Positions 8,411 to 18,915 of a DNA stretch of 64,000 nt are shown in pieces. The translations under genes and the position numbers were made by a program. The DNA is from Actinocrinis puniceicyclus (GTDB taxonomy: Bacteria > Actinomycetota > Actinomycetes > Streptomycetales > Catenulisporaceae), in the NCBI RefSeq assembly GCF_018283645.1, contig NZ_JAGSXH010000008.1, positions 33,665 through 97,664 of the forward strand. Reading direction: 5' to 3'. Each line of letters begins with the position of its first letter. Position 1 is the first letter of the stretch. The notes under the pieces were generated by a model, which was not told the origin of the DNA, ran no database searches, and saw only the letters and a program-made list of their open reading frames with translations.

Positions 8411-8809
8411 ATGAGCGAGCGAGTCGGCGAGAAGCAGGCCACAGCCACAGCCACGGCGCGCGCCGCGAACGCCGCCACGGCGGACAAGTCGCCCCCGCTC
8501 CCCGAGGCCACGCAGCGCCAGCCCGCGCTCGAGACCCGCCACGCGGTGCTCCGGTACACCACGCTGCGGCTGGCGCTCTTCCTGGCCGCGCTCGTGGTGG
8601 TGTGGGGTATCGCAGTGGTCTTCCACATGGACCTCGGCTCCCAGCTGTCCCGGCTCACCCTGCTCGCGGTATCCCTGCTGCTCTCCAGCGCCGCGTCGTT
8701 CATCGTGCTGTCCAAGCAGCGCGACGCCATGTCCGCCGGGATCGTCGCCCGCACGCAGCGGCTGGGCAGGAAGTTCGACGACGCGGCATCCTTCGAGGAC
8801 GAAGAGTGA
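8411..8809 (+). CDS. DUF4229-like small membrane protein
   Basis: A 132-aa protein with a low-complexity N-terminus rich in Ala and Thr (repeated 'TATA'), two hydrophobic helices at about 43-64 and 73-95, and an acidic C-terminus 'FDDAASFEDEE'. The 'RYTTLRLALF' opening of helix 1 recalls the DUF4229 family found beside mqn genes in actinomycetes; that resemblance is from memory. ATG 8411 follows AGGGG (8398-8402). An in-frame ATG at 8276 overlapping the previous stop would add 45 unlikely residues. TACCGT at 8342-8347 may be its -10. Confidence 0.65.
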   Translation: MSERVGEKQATATATARAANAATADKSPPLPEATQRQPALETRHAVLRYTTLRLALFLAALVVVWGIAVVFHMDLGSQLSRLTLLAVSLLLSSAASFIVLSKQRDAMSAGIVARTQRLGRKFDDAASFEDEE

Positions 8810-8845
8810 CCGGATTGTCGCGCAGTGTGCGTTCCGTGCGGGTGA

Positions 8846-9772
<927 letters not shown>

Positions 9773-9931
9773 GCTGGGGACGGCATTGAACGCTCTTCGA
9801 ATTCAGCCGGGGCTCGGGGCGGCCATGGGCTTCGCGCCGCTTCGCGCCGGGTGCCCGCCACGGTGACCGGCGCCGCGCTCCAGGCTGAGTTCGACGAGGG
9901 GGATTCGACCCGGAAGGTCGGTAGGGAACAG

Positions 9932-11104
9932 ATGGTTTCGCTCGGCACCGAACTGCAGGACGCCCTCGACCGCGCCGCCGACGGCGGCCGGATCAGCGAG
10001 CAGGAGGCCCTGGAGCTCTACCGGCACGCCCCGCTGCACGCGCTCGGCCGCGCGGCCGACGCCGCGCGCCGCAAGCGCTTCGCCGGCACCGCGGACATCG
10101 CGACGTACATCATCGAGCGGAATATCAACTACACCAACGTGTGCGTCACGGCGTGCAAGTTCTGCGCGTTCTACGCCCCGCCCAAGTCGGAGAAGGGCTG
10201 GTCCCGCGACCTCGACGAGATCCTGCGCCGCTGCGGCGAGACGGTGCAGCTCGGCGGCACCCAGATCATGTTCCAGGGCGGCCATCACCCGGACTACGGC
10301 GTCGAGTACTACGAGACCGCGTTCCGCGCCATCAAGGCCCAGTACCCGCAGCTGGTGATCCATTCGCTCGGCGCGTCCGAGGTGCAGCACATGGCCAAGG
10401 TCTCCGGCGTGGGCATCGAGGAGGCGATCGCCCGGCTCAAGACGGCCGGCCTGGACTCCTTCGCCGGCGCGGGCGCGGAACTGCTGCCCGCGCGGCCGCG
10501 CAACGTCATCGCCCCGCTCAAGGAGTCCGGCGAGCGCTGGCTGGAGATCATGGAGAGCGCGCACCGCCTCGGCCTGGAGTCCACCTCGACCATGCTGATG
10601 GGCACCGGTGAGACCAACACGGAGCGGATCCGGCACATCGCGATGATCCGCGAGGTGCAGGACCGCACCGGCGGTTTCCGCGCCTTCATCCCCTACACCT
10701 ACCAGCCGGAGAACAACCATCTCAAGGGCCGCACTCAGGCCACCACGATCGAGTACATCCGGATGATCGCGATCGCCCGGCTGTTCCTGCACAACGTCGC
10801 GCACATCCAGGGCTCCTGGCTGACGGTCGGCAAGGAGGCCGGGCAGTTGACGTTGCACTACGGCGCGGACGACCTCGGTTCGGTGATGCTGGAGGAGAAC
10901 GTGGTCTCCTCGGCCGGCGCGCGGCACCGCTCCAACCGCATGGAACTGATCAACCTCATTCGCACCGCCGGACGCGTCCCCGCGCAGCGCGACACGCTCT
11001 ACAACCACCTGGTCGTGCACACCGACCCGGCCGACGACCCCGTCGACGACCAGGTGCGCTCACACATCGCCTCCACGGCGCTTCCGCTGGTCGAGGTCGG
11101 CTGA
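9932..11104 (+). CDS. mqnC: Cyclic dehypoxanthine futalosine synthase (radical SAM)
   Basis: A 390-aa radical SAM enzyme with 'NYTNVCVTACKFCAFY' carrying the CxxxCxxC motif near residues 70-77. MqnC cyclises dehypoxanthinyl futalosine to its spiro product. Conserved downstream segments such as 'MFQGGHHPDYGVEYY' (about 112-126) and 'YTYQPENNHLKG' (about 254-265) fit MqnC rather than MqnE. ATG 9932 is chosen because GTAGGGA lies just upstream (about 9919-9925); the in-frame GTG 9851 would add 27 residues without support. It lies 159 bases after mqnA. Confidence 0.87.
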   Translation: MVSLGTELQDALDRAADGGRISEQEALELYRHAPLHALGRAADAARRKRFAGTADIATYIIERNINYTNVCVTACKFCAFYAPPKSEKGWSRDLDEILRRCGETVQLGGTQIMFQGGHHPDYGVEYYETAFRAIKAQYPQLVIHSLGASEVQHMAKVSGVGIEEAIARLKTAGLDSFAGAGAELLPARPRNVIAPLKESGERWLEIMESAHRLGLESTSTMLMGTGETNTERIRHIAMIREVQDRTGGFRAFIPYTYQPENNHLKGRTQATTIEYIRMIAIARLFLHNVAHIQGSWLTVGKEAGQLTLHYGADDLGSVMLEENVVSSAGARHRSNRMELINLIRTAGRVPAQRDTLYNHLVVHTDPADDPVDDQVRSHIASTALPLVEVG

Positions 11105-11235
11105 CCGGCGCCGGGAGACATCGCGAGTCGCCGCGACCGGCCCGCCGGCCGGACCGCCTGGCGGGCGGGCGCCGCACAAGGTTTCGGTTCGCTGGAGGAG
11201 CCGTGTCGTTCGGTCGGGCCCCGCTGAATCCTGAT

Positions 11236-11241
11236 TAGGAT
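11236..11241 (+). promoter_or_regulatory. Leaderless -10 box TAGGAT
   Basis: TAGGAT lies exactly six bases before GTG 11248, so transcription should begin at or next to the start codon. Confidence 0.45.
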
Positions 11242-11247
11242 GCGCGG

Positions 11248-12999
11248 GTGAGCGTATCGGTCGGTCGCGCACGGATTCCTGATCCCCGGGCGCTGCGGTC
11301 TGGAGGTTCCGCGACCGCGCCGACCGGCTCCAGCCGGTCCGGGAGCGCTGCTCTCCTGCCGGCCGCCGCGGTCCTCCTCGGCGTCGTCGTTGCGATCGTG
11401 GCGGCCGTGGCGACCGGCGGCATCTCGATTCCGCACAATGACGGCTGGTCGTACAGCCGCGCCGCGCAGGTCTTCGCTCGTACCGGGCACGTCCGATTGT
11501 TCAACTGGAACAAGATGGGGCTGGTCGGGATGTTCATCCCGCTCGGTCCGCTGGGCGCGTCCGTCACCGTTCAGCAGTGCTTTGTCGCCGCGCTCGCGAT
11601 CGTCGGGCTGCTTGCGGGATACGACGTGCTGCGGCCTATGCTCGGCAGCCGCCGCGCCGGCCTCGGCACGCTCGTCATCGCGCTGTGGCCGTCGTTCGGA
11701 TTGCTCGCCACCTCGTTCCACACCGATATCCCAGCCTTCGCCGCCATCACCCTGACGCTGGCCTTCGGCCGCAGGGCGCTCGATCTCTGCTCGCCGTGCC
11801 GGCTGTACGCGGCCTGCCTGGTCGGCCTGTGGGGCGCGACGATCCGCGAGCAGGCCCTGGCCGCGCCGGCGGCCGTGCTTGCCGCCGCCCTCCTTCGGCC
11901 CGAGACGCGCCGCGCGCTGGGTCTCACCCGCATCCTGGCCGTCGGCGTGGCACTGATGGCCGGCCTCGGCGCGTTCGAACTGTGGCGGCGCGGCGTTCCC
12001 GGTGGCGGTGCGCCGCCGTTCGCGAACAGCATCCTGACCACACGGCTGGTCACCGCGCAGGCCGGCGAGGCGTGGCTGACGATCTCACTCGGCGTCAGCC
12101 CGGCCGTATTGCTCGGGTCGCGGCCGCTGCGCTGGTCGCGACCCGCCCGAGTGGCCGCACTGCTGGCGTTGTGCGGCTGCGTCGCATCGGCTCTCGCCAA
12201 CCCGCCGTTCCTCGGCAATTACGTCGACCGCACCGGCGCTTACGCGAGCGCGTACCTCGGAAGCCGCCCGCGGATCTTCCCTCACCTCGCCTGGGACCTG
12301 CTCATCGTCCTGGCCTGCGTCTCCGGGGCGCTGCTTGCCGGCTTGGCGGTCGAGCGCGTCCGCGGGCTGCGTGTCGAGGTCAGCTTGTTCGCGCTGCTGA
12401 CGTTGCTGGGTTCCGCCATGGAAGTGGGCCAGGGCACTGCTCTGTTCGATCGCTACATGCTTCCGCTTGCGCTGCCGGCTGTCGCCCTCGCGCTGCTCGA
12501 CCCGATCGGCCTGGAAGCGATCGGCCTGGAAGCGATCCGGCCGCGACTGGTGCGCGTGGCCGTATCAGCGGCAGCGGGCGCCCTCATGGCCGGTACCGCG
12601 CTGCTGATCACCATAAGCACACTGGTTTTCGACAGTGCGGTCTGGAACGCGGCGCAGCATATCGTCGACCGCGGTTCGGCCTCCGCCGGATATGTCGACG
12701 CGGGCCTGGACTGGGCCGGCTGGCACTCGACGACCGGGATGGGCGAGAGCCCCGCCGCCGATGCGGAGTTCGGCATCTACCGGCGGGACGCCTTCCTTTC
12801 GAACCATCAGCAGTGCTACGTGGTCGCCGCTTCGCCGCAACGCGACGTCGGCTGGACTCTCGTCGAGACGCCCCGGTACCGCAGATACGGCCTCTTCGGC
12901 GCCGCTCACCTGTACGTTTACCGGACCGCTGAGACCCCGTGTCACGATGGGGGCGGCCCTTCCCGAAGGGGCTCGGCCGGACCCCGCCCGATCCAATAG
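11248..12999 (+). CDS. GT-C-like polytopic membrane protein
   Basis: A 583-aa protein with about ten hydrophobic segments spread over residues 30-460 and a soluble C-terminal ~115 residues. The first extracytoplasmic loop has an acidic 'NDGWSYSRAAQVFARTGHV' segment, like the catalytic loop of membrane (GT-C fold) glycosyltransferases that use polyprenyl-phosphate sugars. The specific reaction is not recognisable. A 15-bp tandem duplication (about 12510-12540) repeats 'IGLEA' near residues 420-430. The start is supported by TAGGAT six bases upstream. It resembles in plan the minus-strand protein at 58.3-59.8 kb. Confidence 0.6.
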   Translation: MSVSVGRARIPDPRALRSGGSATAPTGSSRSGSAALLPAAAVLLGVVVAIVAAVATGGISIPHNDGWSYSRAAQVFARTGHVRLFNWNKMGLVGMFIPLGPLGASVTVQQCFVAALAIVGLLAGYDVLRPMLGSRRAGLGTLVIALWPSFGLLATSFHTDIPAFAAITLTLAFGRRALDLCSPCRLYAACLVGLWGATIREQALAAPAAVLAAALLRPETRRALGLTRILAVGVALMAGLGAFELWRRGVPGGGAPPFANSILTTRLVTAQAGEAWLTISLGVSPAVLLGSRPLRWSRPARVAALLALCGCVASALANPPFLGNYVDRTGAYASAYLGSRPRIFPHLAWDLLIVLACVSGALLAGLAVERVRGLRVEVSLFALLTLLGSAMEVGQGTALFDRYMLPLALPAVALALLDPIGLEAIGLEAIRPRLVRVAVSAAAGALMAGTALLITISTLVFDSAVWNAAQHIVDRGSASAGYVDAGLDWAGWHSTTGMGESPAADAEFGIYRRDAFLSNHQQCYVVAASPQRDVGWTLVETPRYRRYGLFGAAHLYVYRTAETPCHDGGGPSRRGSAGPRPIQ

Positions 13000-13002
13000 G
13001 CT
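12997..13002 (+). promoter_or_regulatory. Leaderless -10 box TAGGCT containing the upstream stop codon
   Basis: The TAG stop codon of the preceding gene (12997-12999) is the first half of TAGGCT, which sits six bases before ATG 13009. One sequence therefore ends one gene and would position the transcript start of the next. Confidence 0.5.
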
Positions 13003-13008
13003 CATCGC

Positions 13009-14307
13009 ATGCTGACACTGCACAGTGCGCCCGTCGTCGTTCCCGTCACCCGTGAGCCGATCGTGGACGGCGCCGTGCTGGTGGACGGTGACCGGATCGC
13101 GGCCGTCGGCCCGCGCGGGCGGCTCGCCGCGCAGCATCCCGGCGCGCGGGAGCGGGTCTGGACGGGCATGCTGACCCCCGGGCTGGTCAACGCGCACGCG
13201 CACCTTCAGTACACGGACTTCGAGGAGCTCAACGCGCTCGGCGAGCCCTTCCCGGTGTGGCTGGGCCACATGGTCGCCAAGCGCTCCACCTTCGACGACG
13301 CGCTATGGCAGGAATCCGCCCGCCGCGGGCTGCACCTGATGTTCCGCAGCGGCACCACGGCCGTGGCCGACATCGTCACCGAGCCCGCGGTTCTCGGTCC
13401 GACCGCCCGCAGCGCGATCGCCGGGATCTCCTACCTGGAGGCGGTCTTCGAGGACGCGCGCAGCTGGTCGGACTCCGGCCGCGCCCGCATGCTGGCCGCG
13501 CTGGACGCCGCACCGTCCGGTCGCACCCTCGGGCTGTCGCCGCACACCCCTTACACGATCTCGACCTCGGTCTTCGTGGACTGTCTCGCCATCGCCCGCG
13601 AACGCGGGCTGCGCACCCACACGCATGTGGCCGAGTCCCCGGCCGAGGTTCAGTACGTGGCCACCGGCGGCGGTCCGTTCGCGCAGGACATGCTGCGCTT
13701 CGGCAAGGCGATGGAGCTGATCCGCGACGGAGGCAGCGGCCTGAGTCCGGTCGGGTACCTCGACAAGATCGGCGCTCTCGGCCCCGACGTGCACGCGGCG
13801 CACTGCGTGCACTGCGATGCGGCGGACCGTGACGTGCTTCGCGCCAGGGGCGTCTACGCGGCGTTGTGCGTCAGGTCGAACCGCATCCTCCAGGCCGGCG
13901 AGCCGCCGGTCGCCGAATACCTGGCCGAGGGCTCGCCGTTCGCGATCGGCACCGACTCCCTGGCCTCCAGCCCGAGTCTCGACCTGCTGGAGGAGGCCGC
14001 GACGCTGCGGGATCTCGCGCTGGTGCAGGGCTACACCGAACCGGACCTCGACCGGCGGATCGTCGAGGCCGCCACGCTCGGCGGCGCGGCGGCCATGAGC
14101 CTGTCGGACGTCGGGCGGCTCGAGGAGGGCGCCCGCGCGGACCTCGCGGTGTTCGAGGTTCCGGCGCTCGAAGCCGTGGCGGGCGCCGACCCGCGCCAGG
14201 TCTACTCGGCACTGCTGGACGCCGCAGCCGCCAAGACGCACCGCTGCCTCGCGACCGTGCTCGGCGGCACGATCGTGCACCGCGCAATGCCCGGCTCGTC
14301 CGATTAG
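13009..14307 (+). CDS. Amidohydrolase, probably aminofutalosine deaminase (MqnX type)
   Basis: A 432-aa metal-dependent amidohydrolase of the TrzN/SsnA/adenosine-deaminase-like group. Zinc-ligand motifs are visible in order: 'NAHAHLQ' near residue 62, 'HTHVAES' near 205, 'HCVHCD' near 266 and 'GTDSLASSP' near 315. In organisms using MqnE, an amidohydrolase (MqnX) can convert aminofutalosine to futalosine; placement between mqnC and menG supports that role. Guanine deaminase or chlorohydrolase-like activity is the main alternative. It ends 14 bases from menG, which runs convergently. Confidence 0.7.
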   Translation: MLTLHSAPVVVPVTREPIVDGAVLVDGDRIAAVGPRGRLAAQHPGARERVWTGMLTPGLVNAHAHLQYTDFEELNALGEPFPVWLGHMVAKRSTFDDALWQESARRGLHLMFRSGTTAVADIVTEPAVLGPTARSAIAGISYLEAVFEDARSWSDSGRARMLAALDAAPSGRTLGLSPHTPYTISTSVFVDCLAIARERGLRTHTHVAESPAEVQYVATGGGPFAQDMLRFGKAMELIRDGGSGLSPVGYLDKIGALGPDVHAAHCVHCDAADRDVLRARGVYAALCVRSNRILQAGEPPVAEYLAEGSPFAIGTDSLASSPSLDLLEEAATLRDLALVQGYTEPDLDRRIVEAATLGGAAAMSLSDVGRLEEGARADLAVFEVPALEAVAGADPRQVYSALLDAAAAKTHRCLATVLGGTIVHRAMPGSSD

Positions 14308-14321
14308 GGCCGATGCTCGGG

Positions 14322-15011
14322 TCAGGCGCGGGCGCGGTGCAGGGCGACGATGCCGCCGGTCAGGTTGCGCCAGGCCACACCTGACCACCCGGAAGCGCGG
14401 ATGAGCGTCCCGAGCCCCTTCTGGTCGGGCCAGGCGCGGATCGATTCGGCGAGGTAGATGTACGCATCCGGATTCGACGCGACCCGCTGCGCGATCGCCG
14501 GGAGTGCCCGCATCAGGTACTCGATGTAAACCGTGCGCAACGGCCCGTTGGTCGGATGTGAGAACTCGCACACCACCAGGCGCCCGCCCGGCTTGGTCAC
14601 CCGGCGCAGTTCGCGCAGCGCGGCCGTCGTGTCGGTGATGTTGCGCAGCCCGAAGGAGATCGTCACCGCGTCGAAGGCGCCGTCGCGGAACGGCAGCCGC
14701 AGCGCGTCGCCGGCGATGAAGGCCGTCTGCGGATTGCGCTGCCGGCCGACCCCCAGCATGCCGAGGGAGAAATCACAGGCCACCACGGACGCCCCGGCCT
14801 GCTGGAACGGAATCGACGAGGTGCCGGTCCCGGCAGCGAGATCGAGGACTCGCTCGCCCGGATGCGCGTCGACCGCCGCTGCCACCGCTTGCCGCCAAGC
14901 GCGCGTCTGACCCATCGACAGCACGTCGTTCGTCAGGTCGTACCGGTCCGCCACACCGTCGAACATCGCGGCGACTTCGTGCGGTTCCTTGTCCAGGAAG
15001 GCTCTGCTCAT
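14322..15011 (-). CDS. menG: Demethylmenaquinone methyltransferase
   Basis: A 229-aa UbiE/MenG class I SAM methyltransferase that performs the final C-methylation of demethylmenaquinone. Seen are the opening '[20 protein letters not shown]', SAM motif I '[12 protein letters not shown]' near residues 55-66, and 'ISFGLRNI' with '[12 protein letters not shown]' further on, all UbiE/COQ5 signatures. The start at 15011 gives '[17 protein letters not shown]'; an upstream in-frame ATG at 15086 lies beyond the -10 box. CAGGAT ends six bases before the ATG on this strand. It is convergent with the amidohydrolase and divergent from the lipoprotein gene. Confidence 0.9.
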   Translation of the reverse strand: MSRAFLDKEPHEVAAMFDGVADRYDLTNDVLSMGQTRAWRQAVAAAVDAHPGERVLDLAAGTGTSSIPFQQAGASVVACDFSLGMLGVGRQRNPQTAFIAGDALRLPFRDGAFDAVTISFGLRNITDTTAALRELRRVTKPGGRLVVCEFSHPTNGPLRTVYIEYLMRALPAIAQRVASNPDAYIYLAESIRAWPDQKGLGTLIRASGWSGVAWRNLTGGIVALHRARA

Positions 15012-15017
15012 GGACCT

Positions 15018-15023
15018 ATCCTG
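15018..15023 (-). promoter_or_regulatory. Leaderless -10 box of menG (CAGGAT)
   Basis: On the minus strand CAGGAT is followed by six bases (aggtcc) and ATG 15011. It matches TAGGAT except for the first base. Confidence 0.4.
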
Positions 15024-15053
15024 GCACCTTCGAAAGAAAGTAGGACGCAGGCG

Positions 15054-16685
15054 GTGTCTTTCCAGCGTCACTCGGAAGAGTGTCACACCGACCGCCCCGG
15101 GACTCGCCGGGGACTGCTGCGGGCACTCGCGTCCGCGGCCGGGCTCGGGCTGGCCCTGACCGCGGCGACCGCGTGCAGCGGCGCCGGCGGCGCTCCTGCC
15201 ACGGCGGGCTCGGCCGGGGGCAACGCGACGGCCGCCGCCTCGCCGTCGCCCAGCCTGAGCGACGTCGCGGCGGAGAACGCCAAGCCCGGCACGACGGCCT
15301 GGAACATCCCGGCCGGTGCTGTCGGCCCGCAGAACGCCATCCAGGGCTACACGGACCAGGCATCGGTGACGCCGGGCCAGTCTTTCAAGCTCTTCGTCTC
15401 CACCACTGCGCCCGCGTTCACCGCGACCGCGTACCGCATCGGTTACTACAGGGGCACGAACGGACGCCAGATCTGGCAGTCCTCGAGCACTCCCGGCAAG
15501 CTACAGACCGCGCAGAGCATCACGCCATCCACACACACCGTCGAGTGTGAGTGGTCGCCATCGCTGACCGTCTCCACCGCGTCATGGCCGCCCGGCGATT
15601 ACTTGATCAAACTCGTCGCCTCGAACGGTCACGGTCAGCGATACGTACCGCTCACCGTGCGCTCCACGGATACGGCCGGGAAGATCGTCCTCGTCGCGGG
15701 AATCACGACCTGGCAGGCGTACAACGCCTGGGGCGGTTACTCGCTCTACCACGGGCTGACCGGCTCCGGGGACCGCGCGCGCGCCGTCTCCTTCGACCGG
15801 CCCTACCTCGATCCGGACGAGGAGGCGGGCGACGGCCTCTTCTTCCCCTTCGACCAGGGGCTGGTGACCTTCGCCGAGGAACACGACCTGCCGGTCGCCT
15901 ACGCGACCGATCTCGAACTGGAGACCGATCCCGCCCTGTTCGCACACGCCGCCGCGATCGTCACCGACGGGCACGACGAGTACTACTCGGCCGCAATGCG
16001 CCAAACCCTCACCGCGGCGCGCGGCGCGGGGACGAACCTCGCGTTCCTCGGCGCGAACGCGATCTTCCGGCACGTCCGCTGGGGCTCGACCCGGGTCGGA
16101 GCGGATCGCCTGATCATCTGCTACAAGGACGCCGCCTCCGATCCGATGTTCTCGACGGACAAGACGCAGACCACGCAAGACTGGCGGGACGGACCCGACC
16201 CGCGCCCTGAGAACGTCCTGACCGGCGCGTACTACCAGTGCAACCCGGTCGACGCGCCGTATGTCGTCTACGACCCGGCGAACTGGATCTTCGCCGGGAC
16301 GGGTGTGAGCAAGGGCACACGCTTCCCCGGTCTGGTCGGACCCGAGTACGACCGCGTCGTCGACATCCCGACCACGCCGCACCCGATCGAGGTGCTCAGC
16401 CACTCTCCGCTGACGTGCGACGGTCACAGCGGTTATCAGGAGTCGGCGTATTACACGACGTCCTCCGGCGCAGGGGTCTTCGATGCGGGCACCATGCGCT
16501 GGGTGTGCGCGCTCGGCAATCGCTGCGCATCGCACCTGAACGAGGCCGGTCGTGCCTTCGTACGCACCGCGACGCTCAATCTCCTCACCGCCTACGCGCA
16601 GGGACCGGCAGGCAAGATCCACGCTGCTCACGACAACACCGCCGCCGACGGTGTACCGCACTCCGGTGGGCCGGGTATCGACTGA
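15054..16685 (+). CDS. Secreted lipoprotein resembling the N,N-dimethylformamidase large-subunit domain
   Basis: A ~543-aa exported protein. The N-terminus has '[19 protein letters not shown]' followed by 'LTAATACS', a signal peptide with Arg pair and a lipobox-like Cys near residue 38. After a Gly/Ala/Ser linker comes a beta-sandwich-like region (about 75-205) and then a domain with '[17 protein letters not shown]' near 305-320. This resembles the DMFA2_C region of dimethylformamidase-like proteins, in which the HDEY/W region contributes metal and substrate residues. True amidase activity is not proven. GTG 15054 is the best start; TAGGAC ends seven bases upstream. The promoter region shared with menG is only about 42 bases. 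Confidence 0.6.
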   Translation: MSFQRHSEECHTDRPGTRRGLLRALASAAGLGLALTAATACSGAGGAPATAGSAGGNATAAASPSPSLSDVAAENAKPGTTAWNIPAGAVGPQNAIQGYTDQASVTPGQSFKLFVSTTAPAFTATAYRIGYYRGTNGRQIWQSSSTPGKLQTAQSITPSTHTVECEWSPSLTVSTASWPPGDYLIKLVASNGHGQRYVPLTVRSTDTAGKIVLVAGITTWQAYNAWGGYSLYHGLTGSGDRARAVSFDRPYLDPDEEAGDGLFFPFDQGLVTFAEEHDLPVAYATDLELETDPALFAHAAAIVTDGHDEYYSAAMRQTLTAARGAGTNLAFLGANAIFRHVRWGSTRVGADRLIICYKDAASDPMFSTDKTQTTQDWRDGPDPRPENVLTGAYYQCNPVDAPYVVYDPANWIFAGTGVSKGTRFPGLVGPEYDRVVDIPTTPHPIEVLSHSPLTCDGHSGYQESAYYTTSSGAGVFDAGTMRWVCALGNRCASHLNEAGRAFVRTATLNLLTAYAQGPAGKIHAAHDNTAADGVPHSGGPGID

Positions 16686-16749
16686 TCATCGCGCGTTCTC
16701 CGCTGATCGCAGACGGGCCGGTGCGCGCCATCGCGTCACCGGCTCTGTC

Positions 16750-16755
16750 TAGACT
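16750..16755 (+). promoter_or_regulatory. Leaderless -10 box TAGACT
   Basis: TAGACT lies six bases before GTG 16762 and no Shine-Dalgarno intervenes, again predicting a leaderless transcript. Confidence 0.45.
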
Positions 16756-16761
16756 GCTTCC

Positions 16762-18066
16762 GTGCCGACTGAACACGCCGCCGCGCAGGACCGCGCCGCC
16801 TCCGAGAACAACGCCGACGCGATCGTCGTCGGCGCCGGGCCGGCCGGAGCGGCCACGGCCTACCACCTCGCCCAGACCGGGCTCGATGTGCTGTTGCTGG
16901 AGAAGACCGAGTTCCCGCGCGAGAAGATCTGCGGCGACGGCCTGACCCCGCGCGCGGTCACCCAGTTGATCCGCATGGGCATCGACACCTCGCCGGAAGC
17001 CGGTTGGCTGCACAACAAGGGCCTGCGCATCATCGGCGGGGGCCGGCGCCTGGAGCTGGAGTGGCCGGAGCTGGCCTCGCACCCGAACTACGGTCTGGTA
17101 CGCCCGCGCTCGGACTTCGACGAACTGCTGGCCCGCCAGGCGCAGAAGGCCGGAGCGCGGCTGCTGGAGCAGTGCAACGTCACCGGCCCGATCCGGGACG
17201 AGCGCACCTCGCGGATCGTCGGGGTGACCGCGAAGCTCGGTTCGCAGAAGCGGGAGACGGTGTTCCGCGCGCCGATCGTCGTCGCCGCGGACGGCAACTC
17301 CACGCGGCTGTCCATCGCGATGGGCCTGCACAAGAGGGACGACCGGCCGATGGGCGTGGCGTACCGGGCTTATTACCGCAACCCGCGGCACAACGACGAC
17401 TGGCTTGAATCCTGGCTCGAGCTGCGGGACGCCGAGCACCCCGACCTGCTGCTGCCCGGTTACGGCTGGATCTTCGGCATGGGTGACGGCACGTCCAACA
17501 TCGGCCTGGGCATCCTCAACACCTCGACCGCGTTCGGCAGCGTGGACTATCGCGACATGATGCGCCGCTGGCTGGCCACGACCCCGCCGGAGTGGGAGCT
17601 GACCGAGGAGAACCGCACCGGCCCCATCCGCGGCGCGGCGTTGCCGATGGGCTTCAACCGCAAGCCGCACTACACCCGCGGCCTGCTGCTGGTCGGCGAC
17701 GCGGGCGGCATGGTCAACCCGTTCAACGGCGAGGGCATCGCGTACGCGATGGAGTCCGGGGAGATCGCGGCGAAGGTCATCGCGCAGGCCCATTCGCGCC
17801 GGACCGCCTATGACAGGGAACTGGCACTGTCCGACTATCCCAAGGTGCTGAGCCAGACCTACGGCGGTTACTACACGCTCGGCCGGCTGTTCGTGGGCCT
17901 GATCGGCAATCCGAAGGTCATGCGCGTGGCCACGCAGCGCGGTCTGTCCCACGCGATGCTGATGCGGTTCACGCTCAAGCTGCTGGCGAACCTGACCGAC
18001 CCGCGCGGCGGCGACGTGATGGACCGGATCATCAACGGCCTGAGCAAGGTCACACCCAGCGCATAG
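16762..18066 (+). CDS. Geranylgeranyl reductase family FAD oxidoreductase (possible menaquinone reductase)
   Basis: A 434-aa flavoprotein of the geranylgeranyl reductase family. The N-terminal Rossmann motif 'VVGAGPAGAATAYHLAQTGL' (about 22-41), the family segment 'EFPREKICGDGLTPRAV' (about 52-68) and the second FAD motif 'LLVGDAGGMVNPFNGEGIAY' (about 310-329) are all seen. These enzymes saturate double bases of polyprenyl chains. In actinomycetes, members such as MenJ partially hydrogenate the menaquinone tail, and this gene lies between menG and nuo, so that role is plausible. Archaeal-type lipid or carotenoid-related reductases are the alternative. Confidence 0.8.
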   Translation: MPTEHAAAQDRAASENNADAIVVGAGPAGAATAYHLAQTGLDVLLLEKTEFPREKICGDGLTPRAVTQLIRMGIDTSPEAGWLHNKGLRIIGGGRRLELEWPELASHPNYGLVRPRSDFDELLARQAQKAGARLLEQCNVTGPIRDERTSRIVGVTAKLGSQKRETVFRAPIVVAADGNSTRLSIAMGLHKRDDRPMGVAYRAYYRNPRHNDDWLESWLELRDAEHPDLLLPGYGWIFGMGDGTSNIGLGILNTSTAFGSVDYRDMMRRWLATTPPEWELTEENRTGPIRGAALPMGFNRKPHYTRGLLLVGDAGGMVNPFNGEGIAYAMESGEIAAKVIAQAHSRRTAYDRELALSDYPKVLSQTYGGYYTLGRLFVGLIGNPKVMRVATQRGLSHAMLMRFTLKLLANLTDPRGGDVMDRIINGLSKVTPSA

Positions 18067-18277
18067 CGGTGTGGATCCGCGCGCCGCGCTCCGGACGCCA
18101 TCCGCGTGCCAGTCCGCAGGGTCCGCGCGCTGTCCAGCACTACCGACACGCGGTGCTGCCGACGGGGTGGGCTGGCTGACTTGTGACGGATCCGGCCGCT
18201 AGGATTGATCGTGTTCTCGGCAGTGAAGAGTCGTCAATCCGAGCGGGCGGCCCACGAACAACCAGGGAGGCAGCGTC

Positions 18278-18915
18278 ATGGCGTACTCGACCCAAATGGC
18301 CGCAGCGCTGTCCGGTGCAACCAGGGCCAGATCCGCAGTTGGCGACAGGACCGTGGCTCCGGCCCCTTTCTTCACCCCGAGCTGGGAATAAAGCCTCGTG
18401 CGCTCTACTCGTTTCGGGACATACTCGCGCTGCGTGCGTTCGCCCGGCTGCGTGAAGAATTCTCGCTCCAAGCCCTGCGCCGCGCGGTGGGTAATCTCCG
18501 TGAACTAGGTGAGATCGATCACCTGTCCGCATACAGTCTCGTCGCGGAGGGCAAGTCGATCGTCTTGTACGAGGATGACGAGCATGGCACTGATCTGCTG
18601 AAGACGCCTGGTCAACGGGTAGTCGCGACCCTCGCGGACATCATGGCGCCCTTTACTCCGCGTCCGGGCGTGATCGTTCCTCACCTGCTGCACCCATATG
18701 ACCACGTCTCACTGGACCCGGAGACACAGGGTGGACAACCCGTGATCACTGGAACTCGGGTCCCGAGCGAGGAAGTCGCCGCCTTGTTGCGCGACGGCGT
18801 CCCGGCCGAAAAGATCGCCGAATACTATCCGTCGGTCAATGCCGAAGCCGCGCGGGATGCCGAACGCTTCGCCCGATACGTCGGCAGCTACTCCACCGGA
18901 AGTCGTGCTGCTTGA
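18278..18915 (+). pseudogene. Frameshifted MerR-like/DUF433 antitoxin
   Basis: A strong Shine-Dalgarno (AGGGAGG, 18264-18270) precedes ATG 18278, which reads 'MAYSTQMAAALSGAT' and then runs to a stop at 18389-18391. From about 18324 the next frame continues the expected protein: 'GQIRSWRQ', then 'KPRALYSFRDILALRAFARL', then a DUF433 domain with 'GQPVITGTRVPSEEVAALL'. One missing base in the GGG run at 18324-18326 would rejoin the two. The open frame alone would need a TTG start at 18205 and an unnatural N-terminus. Such proteins are antitoxins or regulators paired with DUF5615 PIN-like toxins. It is either a real lesion or a sequencing error. Confidence 0.6.

Noticed and set aside
9785..9931. 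Possible extended N-terminus of MqnC from GTG 9851
   Set aside because: The extra residues are not MqnC-like and a Shine-Dalgarno directly precedes ATG 9932.
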